Assembly (NCBI RefSeq): GCF_017377655.1
Contig: NZ_JAFREL010000041.1
Span: 1-64,000 of the forward strand
Origin: Candidatus Enterococcus ferrettii
Lineage (GTDB): Bacteria > Bacillota > Bacilli > Lactobacillales > Enterococcaceae
Direction: 5' to 3'
Length of the DNA stretch: 64,000 bases
A model generated the notes under the pieces. That model did no database searches. It was not told where the DNA came from and saw only the letters and a list, made by a program, of their open reading frames with translations. Position 1 is the stretch's first letter; each line of letters opens with the position of its first letter. Shown one piece after another: positions 53,108-63,417 of this stretch. The position numbers and the translations under genes were made by a program.

Positions 53108-53377
53108 ATGAAAGCAGTAAGAAGATTTGGCTTAATCATTGGTTTTTTGTTAGTTGGATTGTTGATCGGCAAACTTGGTTCCTTAGCTACGATTGTTGTC
53201 TTCTCTGGTTTGTTCATCGTTTGGTTCATGCTATGGGATGAAAAAAAATACGCCCAAAAATACGAGCAAGAAGAAGACTATTGGGAAGACGACTATTACG
53301 ACAATGGAGAACCTGAAGAGGTTTACTATATAGACTCTTACGATTACTACGATCATCACTATCACAAATCCGCATAA
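53108..53377 (+). CDS. SOS-regulated small membrane protein with acidic tyrosine-rich tail
   Basis: 89 residues. Two adjacent hydrophobic helices (about 8-24 and 28-43) form a hairpin, followed by a cytoplasmic-looking tail of about 40 residues very rich in Asp, Glu and Tyr, with His near the end. I do not recognise the family. AGGGGTGA precedes the ATG at 53108. It lies in the lexA-ynzC neighbourhood, where B. subtilis has the SOS division inhibitor YneA, but it has no LysM domain and the topology differs. A damage-induced role at the membrane, possibly in division control, is inference from the promoter and position. Confidence 0.82.
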   Translation: MKAVRRFGLIIGFLLVGLLIGKLGSLATIVVFSGLFIVWFMLWDEKKYAQKYEQEEDYWEDDYYDNGEPEEVYYIDSYDYYDHHYHKSA

Positions 53378-53416
53378 AAAAAGCTCGAAAATCAAATGAT
53401 TTTCGAGCTTTTTTCG
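53376..53416. terminator. Bidirectional terminator between the SOS gene and apt
   Basis: AAAAAAGCTCGAAAATC / GATTTTCGAGCTTTTTT hairpin between convergent genes. Confidence 0.92.
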
Positions 53417-53418
53417 TT

Positions 53419-53931
53419 TTAATAATTCATTAAGGTTAAGATATCGTATTTTTCAATCTTGTCTCTGCCGTGTAATTCTTCTAATTCGATCAAAAATGCA
53501 CAACCAACCACGATTCCGCCTAGTTTTTCAACTAAGTCAATAGTTGCTTTGACTGTACCTCCCGTTGCTAATAGATCATCGGTTACGAGCACACGTTGGC
53601 CAGGTAGGATTGCATCTTTATGGATCGACAAGATATCTGTGCCGTATTCCTTATCATACTCAACGTCAATTGTTGCTCTTGGTAATTTATTTGGCTTACG
53701 GACTGGCGCAAAACCTACCCCTAGTTCAAAAGCTACCGGACATCCTACAATAAATCCGCGTGCTTCAGGCCCTACTACCATGTCGATTTCTTTTTTGCTA
53801 GCATACTCGACAATTTGTCGAGTTGCTTCACGATAAGCAGCTCCATCCGCCATTAAAGGTGAAATATCACGAAAGATAACTCCTTTTTGCGGGTAATCAG
53901 GAATACTGGCAATATAATCTTTTAAATCCAT
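53419..53931 (-). CDS. apt: Adenine phosphoribosyltransferase
   Basis: 170 residues, normal length. PRPP motif [16 protein letters not shown], with [22 protein letters not shown] at the start. It salvages adenine to AMP. It lies 13 bases after recJ, the usual recJ-apt arrangement in Firmicutes. Confidence 0.97.
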   Translation of the reverse strand: MDLKDYIASIPDYPQKGVIFRDISPLMADGAAYREATRQIVEYASKKEIDMVVGPEARGFIVGCPVAFELGVGFAPVRKPNKLPRATIDVEYDKEYGTDILSIHKDAILPGQRVLVTDDLLATGGTVKATIDLVEKLGGIVVGCAFLIELEELHGRDKIEKYDILTLMNY

Positions 53932-53944
53932 CTTGCATTTCCTC

Positions 53945-56233
53945 CTAGCTTTTCAGCCAATTTCTTATAGTTTGAATGTCACTCATCAATAAAAATTCTT
54001 CACTCTCGATTTGCTTCAAACGCTCTTTGTAACTGTCGCTTTCTTCAATCGATTGATTTTGCGGGTTTGGCACGATTTCCAAAACACCGTCATCTATTGT
54101 AACAAATTTCAATTCAGAAAACACGCGAATCATAAAGACTAATAGCTTTTCTGATATTCTTAAATAATTTGAAATATTTTTCAACTTGTAGCGAATGTCC
54201 ACACGCTGTTGTTTGATGCAAAATTGATACAAGCTTTTAAACTGATCACGATTTGGCATTCCATTCAGATACGCTTCATCAGCACTGTAAAGAAACAGGT
54301 AAACTCGTTCAAACTTACCATGGTTCACTAAAGACTTAATGGTTTCTTGATCGCTTGGGCAATCAACAATTACCAACTGCCGATATTCCGCATACTCAGA
54401 AAGACGTGTTTCTTGATAGAGCTGCACCTGTTGTTGCAACGAACTTGAAAGCACCTCCCGACTTCTCTCATGAAAAGCCAAATACAGCGTACTAACTGTT
54501 TCTAAGGGCTGATTCCAGCTATGCTTCGCTCGACGGTCAATAACCTGTAAGCCTTCTGTTGCAAAATCAAGCAGCTTCATTTGAACTTTCTTTTGTCCAT
54601 TCCATTCGTTAACTTCTAAGTCACCGACAAAGCGAGTATTCTCCTGTTGTAATTCTTCAGATTTCAAACCAAAGCCGAAACCAATAACATCTAGCTGTTT
54701 GTCGCCATTTGTCAGCATGAATTTCACATGTTGCTGCTCAGCACCAATAGTTTTCAACTGGGCAACTTTTGCTTCCTCCAATAAAAAATGTGGTGCTGGA
54801 TTATCTGTTCCAAAAGGTGCCAACTGTTTTAGCTCTTCGACAAAAGCTAAATTCACTTCATTAAAGGAAAGCTCTTGATCGATGGACAGCGTGGCTCCCT
54901 GCTGAACGTCGATCTGATTTTCATCAATATAAATGGCAATTTGCTGTTTCAAGCTTGACAAGTTTTCACTGGGTAAAGTGACACCAATTGCTGCCTCATG
55001 ACCACCAAAGTGTGTGAAATTTTCGCGCATAGTCGTCAGCATACCGTATAAATCTAGAGATTCATTACTACGACCGGAGCCTTTTGCTGTTCCATCTTCA
55101 TTAATGGATAAAACAATCGCTGGCTTCCCAGTTTGTTTTAAAACATTTCCTGCCACAATTCCCAATACACCAAGATTCCAACCTTCTTTAGCTAATACAT
55201 GAACTGGTGCATCTTCTGAAAGCATGCCAGCTGCTTCTTGAGTAATCGTTTGTACGATTAGTTTTCGCTCATTATTGATCTTGTCTAATTTATTCGCTAG
55301 TTCATGAGCATAGGCATCATCAAAAGTAGTCATGAGTTCTACTGCTGGGTTAGGATCGCCTAACCGCCCAATCGCATTTAAGCGTGGACCGATCCCAAAA
55401 CCGATGCTAACTTCATCCAACTTCTGAACATCGACTCCGCTGACCTTTAACAGGTGATTTAAACCCATACGTTGATTTTGCTTCATTATTTCCAGCCCTA
55501 GCTGAACAATCGTCCGATTTTCTCCAGTCATTGATACTAGATCCGCAACTGTTCCGATACAAGCTAAGTCTAACAATTCCAAAGGTGGCTCTTCCAGCAA
55601 AGCCGTTGCCAACTTAAAGGCTACCCCTGCTCCAGCCAATTCACCAAAGGGATATGCTCCTTCAGGGTGTCTTGGATGGACAATACAGTATGCCTCTGGT
55701 AAAACTGGCGGCATTTCGTGGTGATCTGTCACGATTACATCTACCTGTCGTGAATTCGCATAAGCAATTGCTTCGTTTCCCGCCACACCATTATCGACTG
55801 TCACAATCAATTGAATGCCTTCGTTGATCTTTTCTTCGAACAATTCTTTGTTCGGACCATACCCGTGGATGAAGCGGTTTGGCAAGACATACCTCACATC
55901 CGCTCCCAACATTTCAAGGGTCTCTTTCATAATTGAGGTACTGGTAATCCCATCTGCATCATAATCCCCGTAGATTAGGATCGCTTCACCTTCCAAAATA
56001 GCCGCCTGAATCCGCTCTACCGCTTTTTCCATATCATGCATTAGAAAAGGGTCATTCAAATTATCAACACTGGCGTAGATCATACCCTCAAATTGTTCTT
56101 TCGTTTGAATACCTCGCTGCCATAACAGATTAGCGAAGGTTTGGCTATGTCCCATCCCCATAATTTCTTCTGAAAACTCATGAGAGACAGAAGTGCTTTC
56201 TTTTAGTTGCCACTTAAAGTTTGATTTTTTCAA
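53945..56233 (-). CDS. recJ: Single-stranded-DNA exonuclease RecJ
   Basis: 762 residues. DHH domain with DYDADG and [12 protein letters not shown]1 with GGHEAAIGV, then an OB fold and the Firmicutes-type C-terminal extension. 5'-3' exonuclease in repair and recombination. The start is read as TTG at 56233, with GGGAAGTGA upstream; the longer ATG frame from 56308 begins inside the upstream terminator and adds an unrelated hydrophobic stub. Confidence 0.93.
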   Translation of the reverse strand: MKKSNFKWQLKESTSVSHEFSEEIMGMGHSQTFANLLWQRGIQTKEQFEGMIYASVDNLNDPFLMHDMEKAVERIQAAILEGEAILIYGDYDADGITSTSIMKETLEMLGADVRYVLPNRFIHGYGPNKELFEEKINEGIQLIVTVDNGVAGNEAIAYANSRQVDVIVTDHHEMPPVLPEAYCIVHPRHPEGAYPFGELAGAGVAFKLATALLEEPPLELLDLACIGTVADLVSMTGENRTIVQLGLEIMKQNQRMGLNHLLKVSGVDVQKLDEVSIGFGIGPRLNAIGRLGDPNPAVELMTTFDDAYAHELANKLDKINNERKLIVQTITQEAAGMLSEDAPVHVLAKEGWNLGVLGIVAGNVLKQTGKPAIVLSINEDGTAKGSGRSNESLDLYGMLTTMRENFTHFGGHEAAIGVTLPSENLSSLKQQIAIYIDENQIDVQQGATLSIDQELSFNEVNLAFVEELKQLAPFGTDNPAPHFLLEEAKVAQLKTIGAEQQHVKFMLTNGDKQLDVIGFGFGLKSEELQQENTRFVGDLEVNEWNGQKKVQMKLLDFATEGLQVIDRRAKHSWNQPLETVSTLYLAFHERSREVLSSSLQQQVQLYQETRLSEYAEYRQLVIVDCPSDQETIKSLVNHGKFERVYLFLYSADEAYLNGMPNRDQFKSLYQFCIKQQRVDIRYKLKNISNYLRISEKLLVFMIRVFSELKFVTIDDGVLEIVPNPQNQSIEESDSYKERLKQIESEEFLLMSDIQTIRNWLKS

Positions 56234-56277
56234 AACATCACTTCCCAACCGTATCAGTATAGCAAAATTTTCCAGAC

Positions 56278-56334
56278 AAAAAAAGAAATGAAAGAGAATG
56301 ATCCTCATTTTTTAAAGAATCACTCTCTTTCATT
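56278..56334 (-). terminator. Terminator between the LapA-like gene and recJ
   Basis: Minus strand ATGAAAGAGAGTGAT / ATCATTCTCTTTCAT stem with a TTTCTTTTTTT tail. Confidence 0.8.
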
Positions 56335-56777
56335 TAATCGTAATAATCCAAAGGTGGATTATTGGGGTCACTTTTTGGAGCTTCCTCGCCGGTCAGTTGC
56401 TGTATATAGCCATCCTTTTCGTTCAACAAGCGTTCATACTCTGCTTTTAAAGCTGCAAGTTCATTTTCTTTTTCTCGCTGATAACGCGCCTTGTCTTCTG
56501 CCAATTTTTCTTGATTATTAGTTTCAAACTCGTCAATTTGACTTTGCAGCTGTTTTACCTGACGCTTTTGTTGAAACATCGTCGCGCTAGAGGTAAGAAA
56601 AATCACTAAAGCACCTATAATTGCCGAACCAATAATAATCAAAATCAGTGGACTGTACAGTTTACTAAAGCCAAAGTTCACTGGTACCTCTTGATTGTTT
56701 AACACCGCGAATACTACGATGATCAGGACTAACACAAATCCTAAAATAACCTTCCACTGTCTTTTCAAACTGCTCAC
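56334..56777 (-). CDS. LapA-domain (DUF1049) membrane protein
   Basis: 147 residues: two transmembrane helices (about 10-30 and 42-65), then a long coiled coil (about 70-130). The spacing of the helices and VLNNQEVPVNFGFSKLYSPLILII pattern fit the LapA/DUF1049 family. The role in Firmicutes is unknown. It lies three bases after the SDR gene, so it is probably co-transcribed. Confidence 0.8.
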   Translation of the reverse strand: MSSLKRQWKVILGFVLVLIIVVFAVLNNQEVPVNFGFSKLYSPLILIIIGSAIIGALVIFLTSSATMFQQKRQVKQLQSQIDEFETNNQEKLAEDKARYQREKENELAALKAEYERLLNEKDGYIQQLTGEEAPKSDPNNPPLDYYD

Positions 56778-56779
56778 CC

Positions 56780-57568
56780 TTATTTTTTATTGAATATACT
56801 ACTAGCTAAAAAATCACCAACATGTGGGAATAGCGTGTACAATCGTGACGCTGCTTCCATCGCCCGTGGCCGATTAATTTCTCTAGTTGGTTCACCCATA
56901 CGTTTAACAATTGCCTTTGCCAGTTTTTGCGGATCTAAAACGATACTACTCAAATTAGCTAAATAACTACCGCTTGGATCAGCAAGATCAAAAAAGTTGG
57001 TTTCAATTGGACCAGGGTTAATAGTAGTTACATATACATTGGCAGGTTTCAATTCTAAGCGTAATGCATTTGAAAAGCCTAAAACCGCAAATTTAGTAGC
57101 TGAATAAATAGTGGATTTTGCCGTAGCCATTTTTCCGGCCATGGATGCAACATTAAAGATATGTCCATTTTTGCGTTCAACCATTTCCATTGCAATTCTT
57201 TGAGTGAAGTAAATCATTCCTAAAACGTTCACTTCAAACATTTTTCGGGTTGTTTCGAAGTCAATTTCAAAATAGTCCTTGAATAAGCCGAAACCAGCAT
57301 TATTAACCAACACATCAACATTGCCGACTTCTTCAGCAATTTTTTCTAAAACACCGTCAACACTGTCTGGGTCAGAGATATCTAATTGAAAAGCAAAAGC
57401 TTCCTTGCCACTTAATTCTTTGCAGCGTTCCTTTACTTGCCCAATCAACTGAATTCGACGGGCACAAGTAACGACAATCGCCCCTTTCTTAGCAGCTTCG
57501 TAACAAATTTGTTCGCCTAATCCGGCCGAACCTCCGGTAACCACTACCACTTTATTGGTTAAATCCAT
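56780..57568 (-). CDS. Short-chain dehydrogenase/reductase
   Basis: 262 residues, classical SDR: TGGSAGLGEQI cofactor loop, NNAGFG, Ser and YSATK catalytic motif. DLTNKVVVVTGG at the start. A YqjQ-like enzyme of unknown substrate. ATG 57568 has AAGGAG eight bases upstream, within the rnz stop region, so the genes are coupled. Confidence 0.87.
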   Translation of the reverse strand: MDLTNKVVVVTGGSAGLGEQICYEAAKKGAIVVTCARRIQLIGQVKERCKELSGKEAFAFQLDISDPDSVDGVLEKIAEEVGNVDVLVNNAGFGLFKDYFEIDFETTRKMFEVNVLGMIYFTQRIAMEMVERKNGHIFNVASMAGKMATAKSTIYSATKFAVLGFSNALRLELKPANVYVTTINPGPIETNFFDLADPSGSYLANLSSIVLDPQKLAKAIVKRMGEPTREINRPRAMEAASRLYTLFPHVGDFLASSIFNKK

Positions 57569-57573
57569 TCTCT

Positions 57574-58500
57574 TCACTCCTTCAAAGGAATTTCTATAAT
57601 ATCAAAATCCTTAGCTATTTTTGTATCTTTGAACACATCTTGCGCTTCCTTTTCCAGCTCTTGAATATCCCTAGCTAGATAACGAGCTGAAATATGCGTT
57701 AACATCAACTGCTTCACTTGCGCTTGTTTAGCAATTTTAGCTGCTTGCTTGGTAGTCGCATGATAATAAGAGTGGGCCATTTTTTCTTCGTCTCTTTTGA
57801 AAGTACTCTCGTGAACCATAACATCACTATTTTTGGCCAATTCCACAGAAACGGGTGTATAGCGGGTATCTCCAAAAATGGTAACAACTCGACCACGCTT
57901 CTTCTCACCAATGAAGTCCTTACCGTCAATCACCTGGCCGTCCTTTAAAGTGATCGTTTTACCCTGCTTGATCTTTCCATACACTGGACCAGCCGGAATG
58001 CCTAGCGCTTCCAACTTTTCTACTTGAAGTGTTCCTTCAAGATCAGCTTCCATAACACGGTAACCATAACTGTCAATTCCATGATCCAGCAGACGACATT
58101 CCACAGAAAATTGTTTATCCTTGAAAATAATACCTTCTTTTACCTCAATATATTTAATCGAGTATGAAAGGCGTGTCTGAGAAACCTGTAACGCAGTCTT
58201 TACAAAAGACTCGACACCAGCTGGCCCATAAAGTTCCAGTTCTTCGTCGCCTCCTTGGAAAGAACGACTACTTAATAAGCCTGGCAAACCAAAAATATGA
58301 TCTCCATGCAAATGCGTAATAAAAATCTTTTCAATTTTGCGCGGACGAATACTGGTACGCAAAATCTGCATTTGCGTACCTTCGCCGCAGTCGAATAGCC
58401 AGATGGCATTTCGTTCTGCTAATAATTTTAAAGCAATACTGCTGACATTTCGATGTTTAGCCGGAACACCTGCTCCGGTCCCTAAAAATTCTAATTCCAT
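57574..58500 (-). CDS. rnz: Ribonuclease Z
   Basis: 308 residues, metallo-beta-lactamase fold: zinc motif THLHGDH, GEGTQMQ, and C-terminal VMVHESTF and HISARY. It trims tRNA 3' ends lacking encoded CCA. ATG 58500 is preferred over 58506, which directly abuts the AGGA site. It is upstream of the SDR gene. Confidence 0.95.
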   Translation of the reverse strand: MELEFLGTGAGVPAKHRNVSSIALKLLAERNAIWLFDCGEGTQMQILRTSIRPRKIEKIFITHLHGDHIFGLPGLLSSRSFQGGDEELELYGPAGVESFVKTALQVSQTRLSYSIKYIEVKEGIIFKDKQFSVECRLLDHGIDSYGYRVMEADLEGTLQVEKLEALGIPAGPVYGKIKQGKTITLKDGQVIDGKDFIGEKKRGRVVTIFGDTRYTPVSVELAKNSDVMVHESTFKRDEEKMAHSYYHATTKQAAKIAKQAQVKQLMLTHISARYLARDIQELEKEAQDVFKDTKIAKDFDIIEIPLKE

Positions 58501-58572
58501 AATCATCCTGACTTTCTATCAAATTATCTTTATTCTAGAAGAAAGTCAGACTTTCTGCAAACAGAAATCGGA

Positions 58573-59118
58573 TTATTTCTCATCATTTGTGCTATCAGCA
58601 GTCTGTTTACCTTCTTTTTTAGCCATTTCTTGAGCCTTCTTAACGTCTTCTTCAACTTCTTCATAGCTTAAACGGGTAATTTCTCCACCTAGCTCATTCA
58701 TTACCAATTGATTTAATGCGCGATTGTCATCTTCCTCCGCAATTAAAAGTAATCCCGTATCGTCTTCCTTAATCTTATTGATTAGAAAGGAAAATACACC
58801 TTGAGCATCTCGAATTTCTTTAACGTCTCGTGAAGCACCAATCATACCGCCGGTAAACCAACCCAATAAAATCCCAATTGGGCCGCCTAGAATTCCTACC
58901 AGCATCCCAATTAGACCACCAGTAGCACTCTTATTATTGCCGGTAAAGTCCAAGAAATCTTCAATTTGAAATTGATGCCCACCGTCATTTGAATGATGAA
59001 CCACTGCCATCTGTTCTCCTTTGAAAGCTTGGGTTGCCTGCAATTTCTTGACCTTTGAAAAAGCCTCATATGCTTGAGACGGAATCTCAAAGTTCATAAT
59101 TATTACTCGTTTTTCCAC
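58573..59118 (-). CDS. DUF1269-family membrane protein
   Basis: 181 residues from a GTG start with AAGGAG nine bases upstream. It has a glycine-zipper-like hydrophobic hairpin (GGLIGMLVGILGGPIGILLGWF and onwards, about 66-90), flanked by soluble parts, and a charged C-terminal tail. Members are often called stress- or low-temperature-induced, without a known activity. Alternative ATG at the eighth codon. Confidence 0.78.
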   Translation of the reverse strand: MEKRVIIMNFEIPSQAYEAFSKVKKLQATQAFKGEQMAVVHHSNDGGHQFQIEDFLDFTGNNKSATGGLIGMLVGILGGPIGILLGWFTGGMIGASRDVKEIRDAQGVFSFLINKIKEDDTGLLLIAEEDDNRALNQLVMNELGGEITRLSYEEVEEDVKKAQEMAKKEGKQTADSTNDEK

Positions 59119-59233
59119 AAAAATCAGCTCCTTTATGATTAATCCAAGTTTATCAGTAAATAGAGCTTTTGTGAACTAGTCACTCTTTTTCGAAACACAA
59201 TAACTTTTTTATGTTAACTAAATACACGAAAAC

Positions 59234-59257
59234 AAAAAAGAAGCAGAAATTCTGCTC
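59234..59257 (-). terminator. Terminator of obg
   Basis: Minus strand GGAGCAGAA / TTCTGCTTC hairpin followed by a T run, immediately after the obg stop. Confidence 0.8.
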
Positions 59258-59258
59258 C

Positions 59259-60572
59259 TTATTCAACGAATTCAAATTCATATTTATCAATTCTTACGAT
59301 ATCACCATCTTTAGCTCCACGGGCACGCAGTGCTTCATCGACACCCATCGCACGTAATTGACGGGCAAAACGCATCACGGTTTCATCATGATCAAAATTA
59401 GTCATCTTGAATAATTTTTCCAGCTTCTCACCAGACAATACCCAAGTTGTATCTGGATCACGGGTAATCGTAAAGCCAGGATCTTCGCTTTGGAAACCGT
59501 ATTGAACGGTTTCTTCTTCAATTTCCTCTTCATACAGCGGAAATTCTGGAGTTGTTTCCAACAAATCAGCTGTTGCACTTAAAAGGTTGTCCATTCCTTG
59601 TTTTGTGATAGCAGAAATTGCAAAGATTGGCAAATCATCCGCAAATTCATCTTCTTTGTCCTTCGCCAACTGCTCCTTGAATTTCACCAGATTCTCTTCA
59701 GATTCTGGCATATCCATTTTGTTAGCTACGATAATTTGTGGACGTTCCAATAAACGCAGGTTGTGAGAGCCTAGCTCTTTGTTGATTGCCACATAATCTT
59801 CGTAAGGATCTCGGCCTTCCATGCCGCTCATATCAATGACATGCAAAATAACTCGAGTACGCTCAATGTGTCGTAGGAATTGGGTTCCTAGACCGACACC
59901 TTGAGAAGCTCCTTCGATTAGTCCGGGCAAATCAGCAGCCACAAAACTACGGCCATCATTGGTAGTTACCATGCCCAGATTAGGTACTAAGGTCGTAAAA
60001 TGATAAGCACCAATTTTAGGTCTAGCAGAAGATATTACTGACAATATAGTTGATTTACCTACTGAAGGAAATCCAACCAAACCGACATCAGCCAACACTT
60101 TTAATTCCAGCTCAATCTTGCGTTCCTGACCTGGTTCACCATTCTCAGCAATTTCCGGTGCTGGATTTCTTGGCGAGGCAAAACGAATATTTCCCCGTCC
60201 GCCACGTCCACCTTTAGCTACCCGCAGTTCTTGACCATTTTCAATTAAGTCGCCAATCAATACACCTGTTTCAGCATCTCGAACGGTTGTCCCTGGAGGC
60301 ACCTTAACAAAAGTATCTTCGGCTCCACGACCGTGCATCCCTTTACTCATCCCGTTTTCACCAGGAGTTGCTCTGAAATGACGATTGAAGCGAAAGTCCA
60401 TCAAGGTACGCAAACCTTCTTCAACGACTAAAATGACATCTCCGCCACGTCCGCCATCACCACCAGCAGGTCCACCATCCGGTACATATTTTTCACGACG
60501 AAAAGCAACCATGCCGTCGCCGCCCTTGCCGGCTTTAACGTCAATTGTTACCTGATCTAAAAACATAGACAT
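59259..60572 (-). CDS. obg: GTPase Obg
   Basis: 437 residues. N-terminal glycine-rich Obg fold ([26 protein letters not shown]), G domain ([22 protein letters not shown]) and a C-terminal OCT domain. Ribosome-associated GTPase linked to 50S assembly and stress. ATG 60572 has GGAGG eight bases upstream. Single gene here, divergent from gap. Confidence 0.97.
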   Translation of the reverse strand: MSMFLDQVTIDVKAGKGGDGMVAFRREKYVPDGGPAGGDGGRGGDVILVVEEGLRTLMDFRFNRHFRATPGENGMSKGMHGRGAEDTFVKVPPGTTVRDAETGVLIGDLIENGQELRVAKGGRGGRGNIRFASPRNPAPEIAENGEPGQERKIELELKVLADVGLVGFPSVGKSTILSVISSARPKIGAYHFTTLVPNLGMVTTNDGRSFVAADLPGLIEGASQGVGLGTQFLRHIERTRVILHVIDMSGMEGRDPYEDYVAINKELGSHNLRLLERPQIIVANKMDMPESEENLVKFKEQLAKDKEDEFADDLPIFAISAITKQGMDNLLSATADLLETTPEFPLYEEEIEEETVQYGFQSEDPGFTITRDPDTTWVLSGEKLEKLFKMTNFDHDETVMRFARQLRAMGVDEALRARGAKDGDIVRIDKYEFEFVE

Positions 60573-60756
60573 TTTTCGTCCTCCTTGTATCATTTATTTT
60601 CTGACTACTGAATCTCCACACAAACAAAGTCTCCTTATTTTAGCGGTATTTCTCCCTATTGTCCATTGCTGACGGCGAATCTAATAAATTTTTATGCTTC
60701 CTATATAATAGAAGCTAGCAGCTAGTGAACCGATTACCAATTTGAAGTGCAATCTT

Positions 60757-60785
60757 TTGACAAAAAAAAACATCCGATGCAAAAT
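60757..60785 (+). promoter_or_regulatory. Promoter of gap
   Basis: -35 TTGACA (60757-60762), 17-base spacer, -10 CAAAAT (60780-60785), about 65 bases upstream of the gap ATG. Confidence 0.7.
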
Positions 60786-60850
60786 AAATATGTAAGGAAT
60801 AAGTGCGTTTCGTACTTCATTTCTCTAAAACAAAGGAGGAACTTTTGGTT

Positions 60851-61861
60851 ATGACAGTAAAAGTAGGTATTAATGGTTTTGGACGTATTGGTCGTTTAGC
60901 CTTCCGTCGTATCAAAGAAGTATCAGATGATATTGAAGTCGTAGCAATTAACGACTTAACAAGCCCTACAATGTTGGCTCAATTATTACAGTTCGACTCA
61001 ACTCATGGCACCTATCCAGGAACTGTTACTGCAACAGAAAATTCAATTATAGTTGACGGTGAAGAAACTCGCGTTTACGCAGAACCTGATGCAAGCAAAA
61101 TTCCTTGGGCAAAAGAAAACGGTGTAGACATCGTTTTAGAATGTACCGGTTTTTATACTTCTCAAGAAAAAGCACAAGCTCACTTGGATGCCGGCGTGAA
61201 ACGTGTAGTTATATCAGCACCGGCTGGTCAAATGAAAACTATTGTTTATAATGTAAATGATGACACTTTAACTCCAGACGACAAGATTATTTCAGCTGGT
61301 TCATGTACAACTAACTGCTTGGCACCAATGGCTTACTTCTTAAATGAAGACTTTGGAATTGAAGTTGGTACCATGACTACTGTTCATGCTTACACTTCAA
61401 CACAAATGTTGTTAGACGGACCGGTTAAGGGTGGCAATTTGCGTGCTGCTCGCTCAGCTGCTGATAATACTATTCCACATTCAACTGGTGCTGCTAAAGC
61501 AATCGGCTTGGTTATTCCAGAATTAAAGGGCAAATTGCAAGGACATGCACAACGTGTTCCTGTTGTTGACGGTTCACTAACCGAGTTGGTTTCAGTATTA
61601 AAAACAAAAGTTACTGCTGACGAAGTTAACGAAGCAATCAAAAAACATACAGTTGACAACCCTTCATTTGGCTACGATGATCGCGAAATTGTTTCTAGCG
61701 ATGTTATTGGCACAACTCAAGGTTCAATTTTCGATCCAACTCAAACAGAAGTAACTTCTGCTGGAGACTACCAACTGGTTAAAACTGTTGCTTGGTATGA
61801 TAACGAATATGGTTTCACTTGTCAGATGATTCGATTGTTGGAAAAATTCGCCAACTTATAA
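60851..61861 (+). CDS. gap: Glyceraldehyde-3-phosphate dehydrogenase
   Basis: 336 residues, full length. NAD-binding [16 protein letters not shown], catalytic Cys in [12 protein letters not shown], His in TTVHAYT. Glycolytic enzyme. The ATG at 60851 follows GGAGG; the longer frame from 60803 is rejected. It stands alone with its own promoter and terminator, without the cggR-pgk-tpi operon in the window. Codon use is biased, as expected for high expression. Confidence 0.97.
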   Translation: MTVKVGINGFGRIGRLAFRRIKEVSDDIEVVAINDLTSPTMLAQLLQFDSTHGTYPGTVTATENSIIVDGEETRVYAEPDASKIPWAKENGVDIVLECTGFYTSQEKAQAHLDAGVKRVVISAPAGQMKTIVYNVNDDTLTPDDKIISAGSCTTNCLAPMAYFLNEDFGIEVGTMTTVHAYTSTQMLLDGPVKGGNLRAARSAADNTIPHSTGAAKAIGLVIPELKGKLQGHAQRVPVVDGSLTELVSVLKTKVTADEVNEAIKKHTVDNPSFGYDDREIVSSDVIGTTQGSIFDPTQTEVTSAGDYQLVKTVAWYDNEYGFTCQMIRLLEKFANL

Positions 61862-61890
61862 GAAACTGCATATTTAATTGTTTAGATGTA

Positions 61891-61919
61891 AGAGGAGATT
61901 TCGATCTCCTCTTTTTTTA
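61891..61919 (+). terminator. Terminator of gap
   Basis: AGAGGAGAT / ATCTCCTCT hairpin with a TTTTTTT tail, 30 bases past the stop. Confidence 0.92.
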
Positions 61920-62001
61920 TAGGAAAAATCAAATTATTTTCATAGGAAGCGACGACTTTTTTTGTTATGATAGAAAGGAAAGAATTTGAAGGGAGATTTT
62001 T

Positions 62002-62754
62002 ATGCAACTAAAAAAAGTATTATTAAGCAGCTCATTAATCTTATCGATCGGAATTTTTGCTGCCTGCAACACTGGCAATAACGCCGGTGATAGTTCTTCA
62101 GAAAGTACCGCCAGCTCAACGCAGAAATCGAGCGTCGACCTAAGTAAAGTAGATCTTCCACAGCTTTCCAATGAAGTAACTGACGATGAATACTTAGTGG
62201 AAATGGATACCACTGCAGGCAACATCAAGATTAAACTGTTTCCTAAAGAAGCACCAAAAACAGTAGAAAACTTCGTTACTCATGCTAAGGATGGCTATTA
62301 TGATGGAACTACCTTTCATCGTGTAGTAAATGACTTCATGATTCAAGGTGGCGATCCTAAGGGCGATGGAACCGGTGGTGAAAGTATTTGGGGCGATCCA
62401 TTTGAGGATGAAATTTCACCAAGTCTTTACAACATTCGCGGGGCACTTTCGATGGCTAACGCTGGTGAAAATACTAATGGTAGTCAGTTCTTCATCGTAC
62501 AGAATAAAGATGATCAAAGTGATGGTCTAGCGATTCAGTATACACCAGAAAAAATGATCGAGGCTTACAAAAATGGTGGTACACCAAGTTTGGATGGCAA
62601 ACATGCTGTATTTGGTCAAGTGACTGAAGGTATGGATATTGTGGACAAGATTGCAGGAGCTGAAACCGAAGCTAACAGCCAAGGTGAAAATTCTACTCCA
62701 GTCGAACCTGTGAAGATCAACGAGATAAAAATTTTACAAGAACCTAAAAAATAA
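62002..62754 (+). CDS. Lipoprotein cyclophilin-type peptidyl-prolyl isomerase
   Basis: 250 residues. Lipoprotein signal peptide with lipobox FAAC (Cys near residue 21), a Ser/Thr-rich linker, and a cyclophilin domain with the catalytic FHRVVNDFMIQGGDP and NGSQFFI segments. It probably helps fold exported proteins on the outer face of the membrane. AGGGAG precedes the ATG. Single gene. Confidence 0.93.
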   Translation: MQLKKVLLSSSLILSIGIFAACNTGNNAGDSSSESTASSTQKSSVDLSKVDLPQLSNEVTDDEYLVEMDTTAGNIKIKLFPKEAPKTVENFVTHAKDGYYDGTTFHRVVNDFMIQGGDPKGDGTGGESIWGDPFEDEISPSLYNIRGALSMANAGENTNGSQFFIVQNKDDQSDGLAIQYTPEKMIEAYKNGGTPSLDGKHAVFGQVTEGMDIVDKIAGAETEANSQGENSTPVEPVKINEIKILQEPKK

Positions 62755-62770
62755 TCTTTAAGTTTTCAAT

Positions 62771-62805
62771 AAGCCGAAGTCGATGGATTCATCTGACTTC
62801 GGCTT
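62771..62805. terminator. Bidirectional terminator between the PPIase and FabZ-like genes
   Basis: AAGCCGAAGTC / GACTTCGGCTT hairpin between convergent genes. Confidence 0.85.
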
Positions 62806-62812
62806 ATTTGCG

Positions 62813-63259
62813 CTATTTTTGTTCTTTGTCTCCTACAATAAAGGTGAATTCGCAATCAGTTACGGTAGTATCCCCTACTGTCGCCCATGCTTTCGCTGTA
62901 CCGACTGGTCCCTTCATTTTTTCGATATCAAAGTTCAAATAGAGAGAATCCCCTGGCTTTACTTTTTCATGAAAAACGGCTTTATTGATTCCACCAATGT
63001 AGGCTGTCTTCCCTTGGAAAGCTTCAGATTTTAAAATTAGCAATGAACCTGCCTGGGCCAACGCTTCAACGATCAGTGTGCCTGGCATCATTGGTTCATT
63101 TGGAAAATATCCTTGAAAAAAATCTTCATTCATTGTTAGATTTTTTACAGCAGTAATATGTTTTTGGTCTTCAAATTCTACAACAGCATCTAAATAGTAA
63201 ATTGGAAAACGATTGGGAATAATTTCCATGATTTCTTCAACATTCATTAATTTTTCCAT
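62813..63259 (-). CDS. FabZ/FabN-like hotdog protein with the catalytic His replaced by Tyr
   Basis: 148 residues with the FabZ frame: EIMEIIPNRFP, FFQGYFPNEPMMPGTLIVEALAQ, and C-terminal hotdog strands. Active FabZ and FabN have GHFP, where His is the catalytic base; here the codon is TAT (Tyr). The partner Glu in IVEALAQ is kept. IIPNRFP instead of IPHRYP is FabN-like. Dehydration of 3-hydroxyacyl-ACP is therefore doubtful; a binding, isomerase-only or regulatory role is open. ATG 63259 follows GAGGTG. It is divergent from fabI and shares FabT-type control. Confidence 0.85.
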   Translation of the reverse strand: MEKLMNVEEIMEIIPNRFPIYYLDAVVEFEDQKHITAVKNLTMNEDFFQGYFPNEPMMPGTLIVEALAQAGSLLILKSEAFQGKTAYIGGINKAVFHEKVKPGDSLYLNFDIEKMKGPVGTAKAWATVGDTTVTDCEFTFIVGDKEQK

Positions 63260-63282
63260 GGTTGCACCTCGGTATCTTATTT

Positions 63283-63297
63283 GTTTGATTATCAAAC
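63283..63297. promoter_or_regulatory. FabT-type operator 1
   Basis: Perfect palindrome GTTTGATTATCAAAC, matching the FabT site known in Lactobacillales fatty-acid genes. It overlaps the likely -10 of the FabZ-like gene (TTGAAA at 63317-63322, 17-base spacer, TAGTTT). Confidence 0.85.
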
Positions 63298-63347
63298 TAT
63301 CATAGAATCTCTTTTTTTTCAAGCACTATTAGATTGATAAAAAAATA

Positions 63348-63362
63348 GTTTGACAATCAAAC
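63348..63362. promoter_or_regulatory. FabT-type operator 2
   Basis: GTTTGACAATCAAAC, one step from the perfect palindrome. It overlaps the -35 of fabI. Confidence 0.82.
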
Positions 63363-63378
63363 AATTTTCCAACATAAT
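63350..63378 (+). promoter_or_regulatory. Promoter of fabI
   Basis: -35 TTGACA (63350-63355), 17-base spacer, -10 CATAAT (63373-63378), with FabT-type operator 2 across the -35. Confidence 0.82.
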
Positions 63379-63417
63379 GTGTTCATACGAAAATTTAAGT
63401 AGGAGTGTGTCAACCGC

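Noticed and set aside
53945..56308. RecJ starting with ATG at 56308
   Set aside because: That start is inside the terminator hairpin of the upstream gene; the TTG at 56233 has a ribosome binding site and the right N-terminus.
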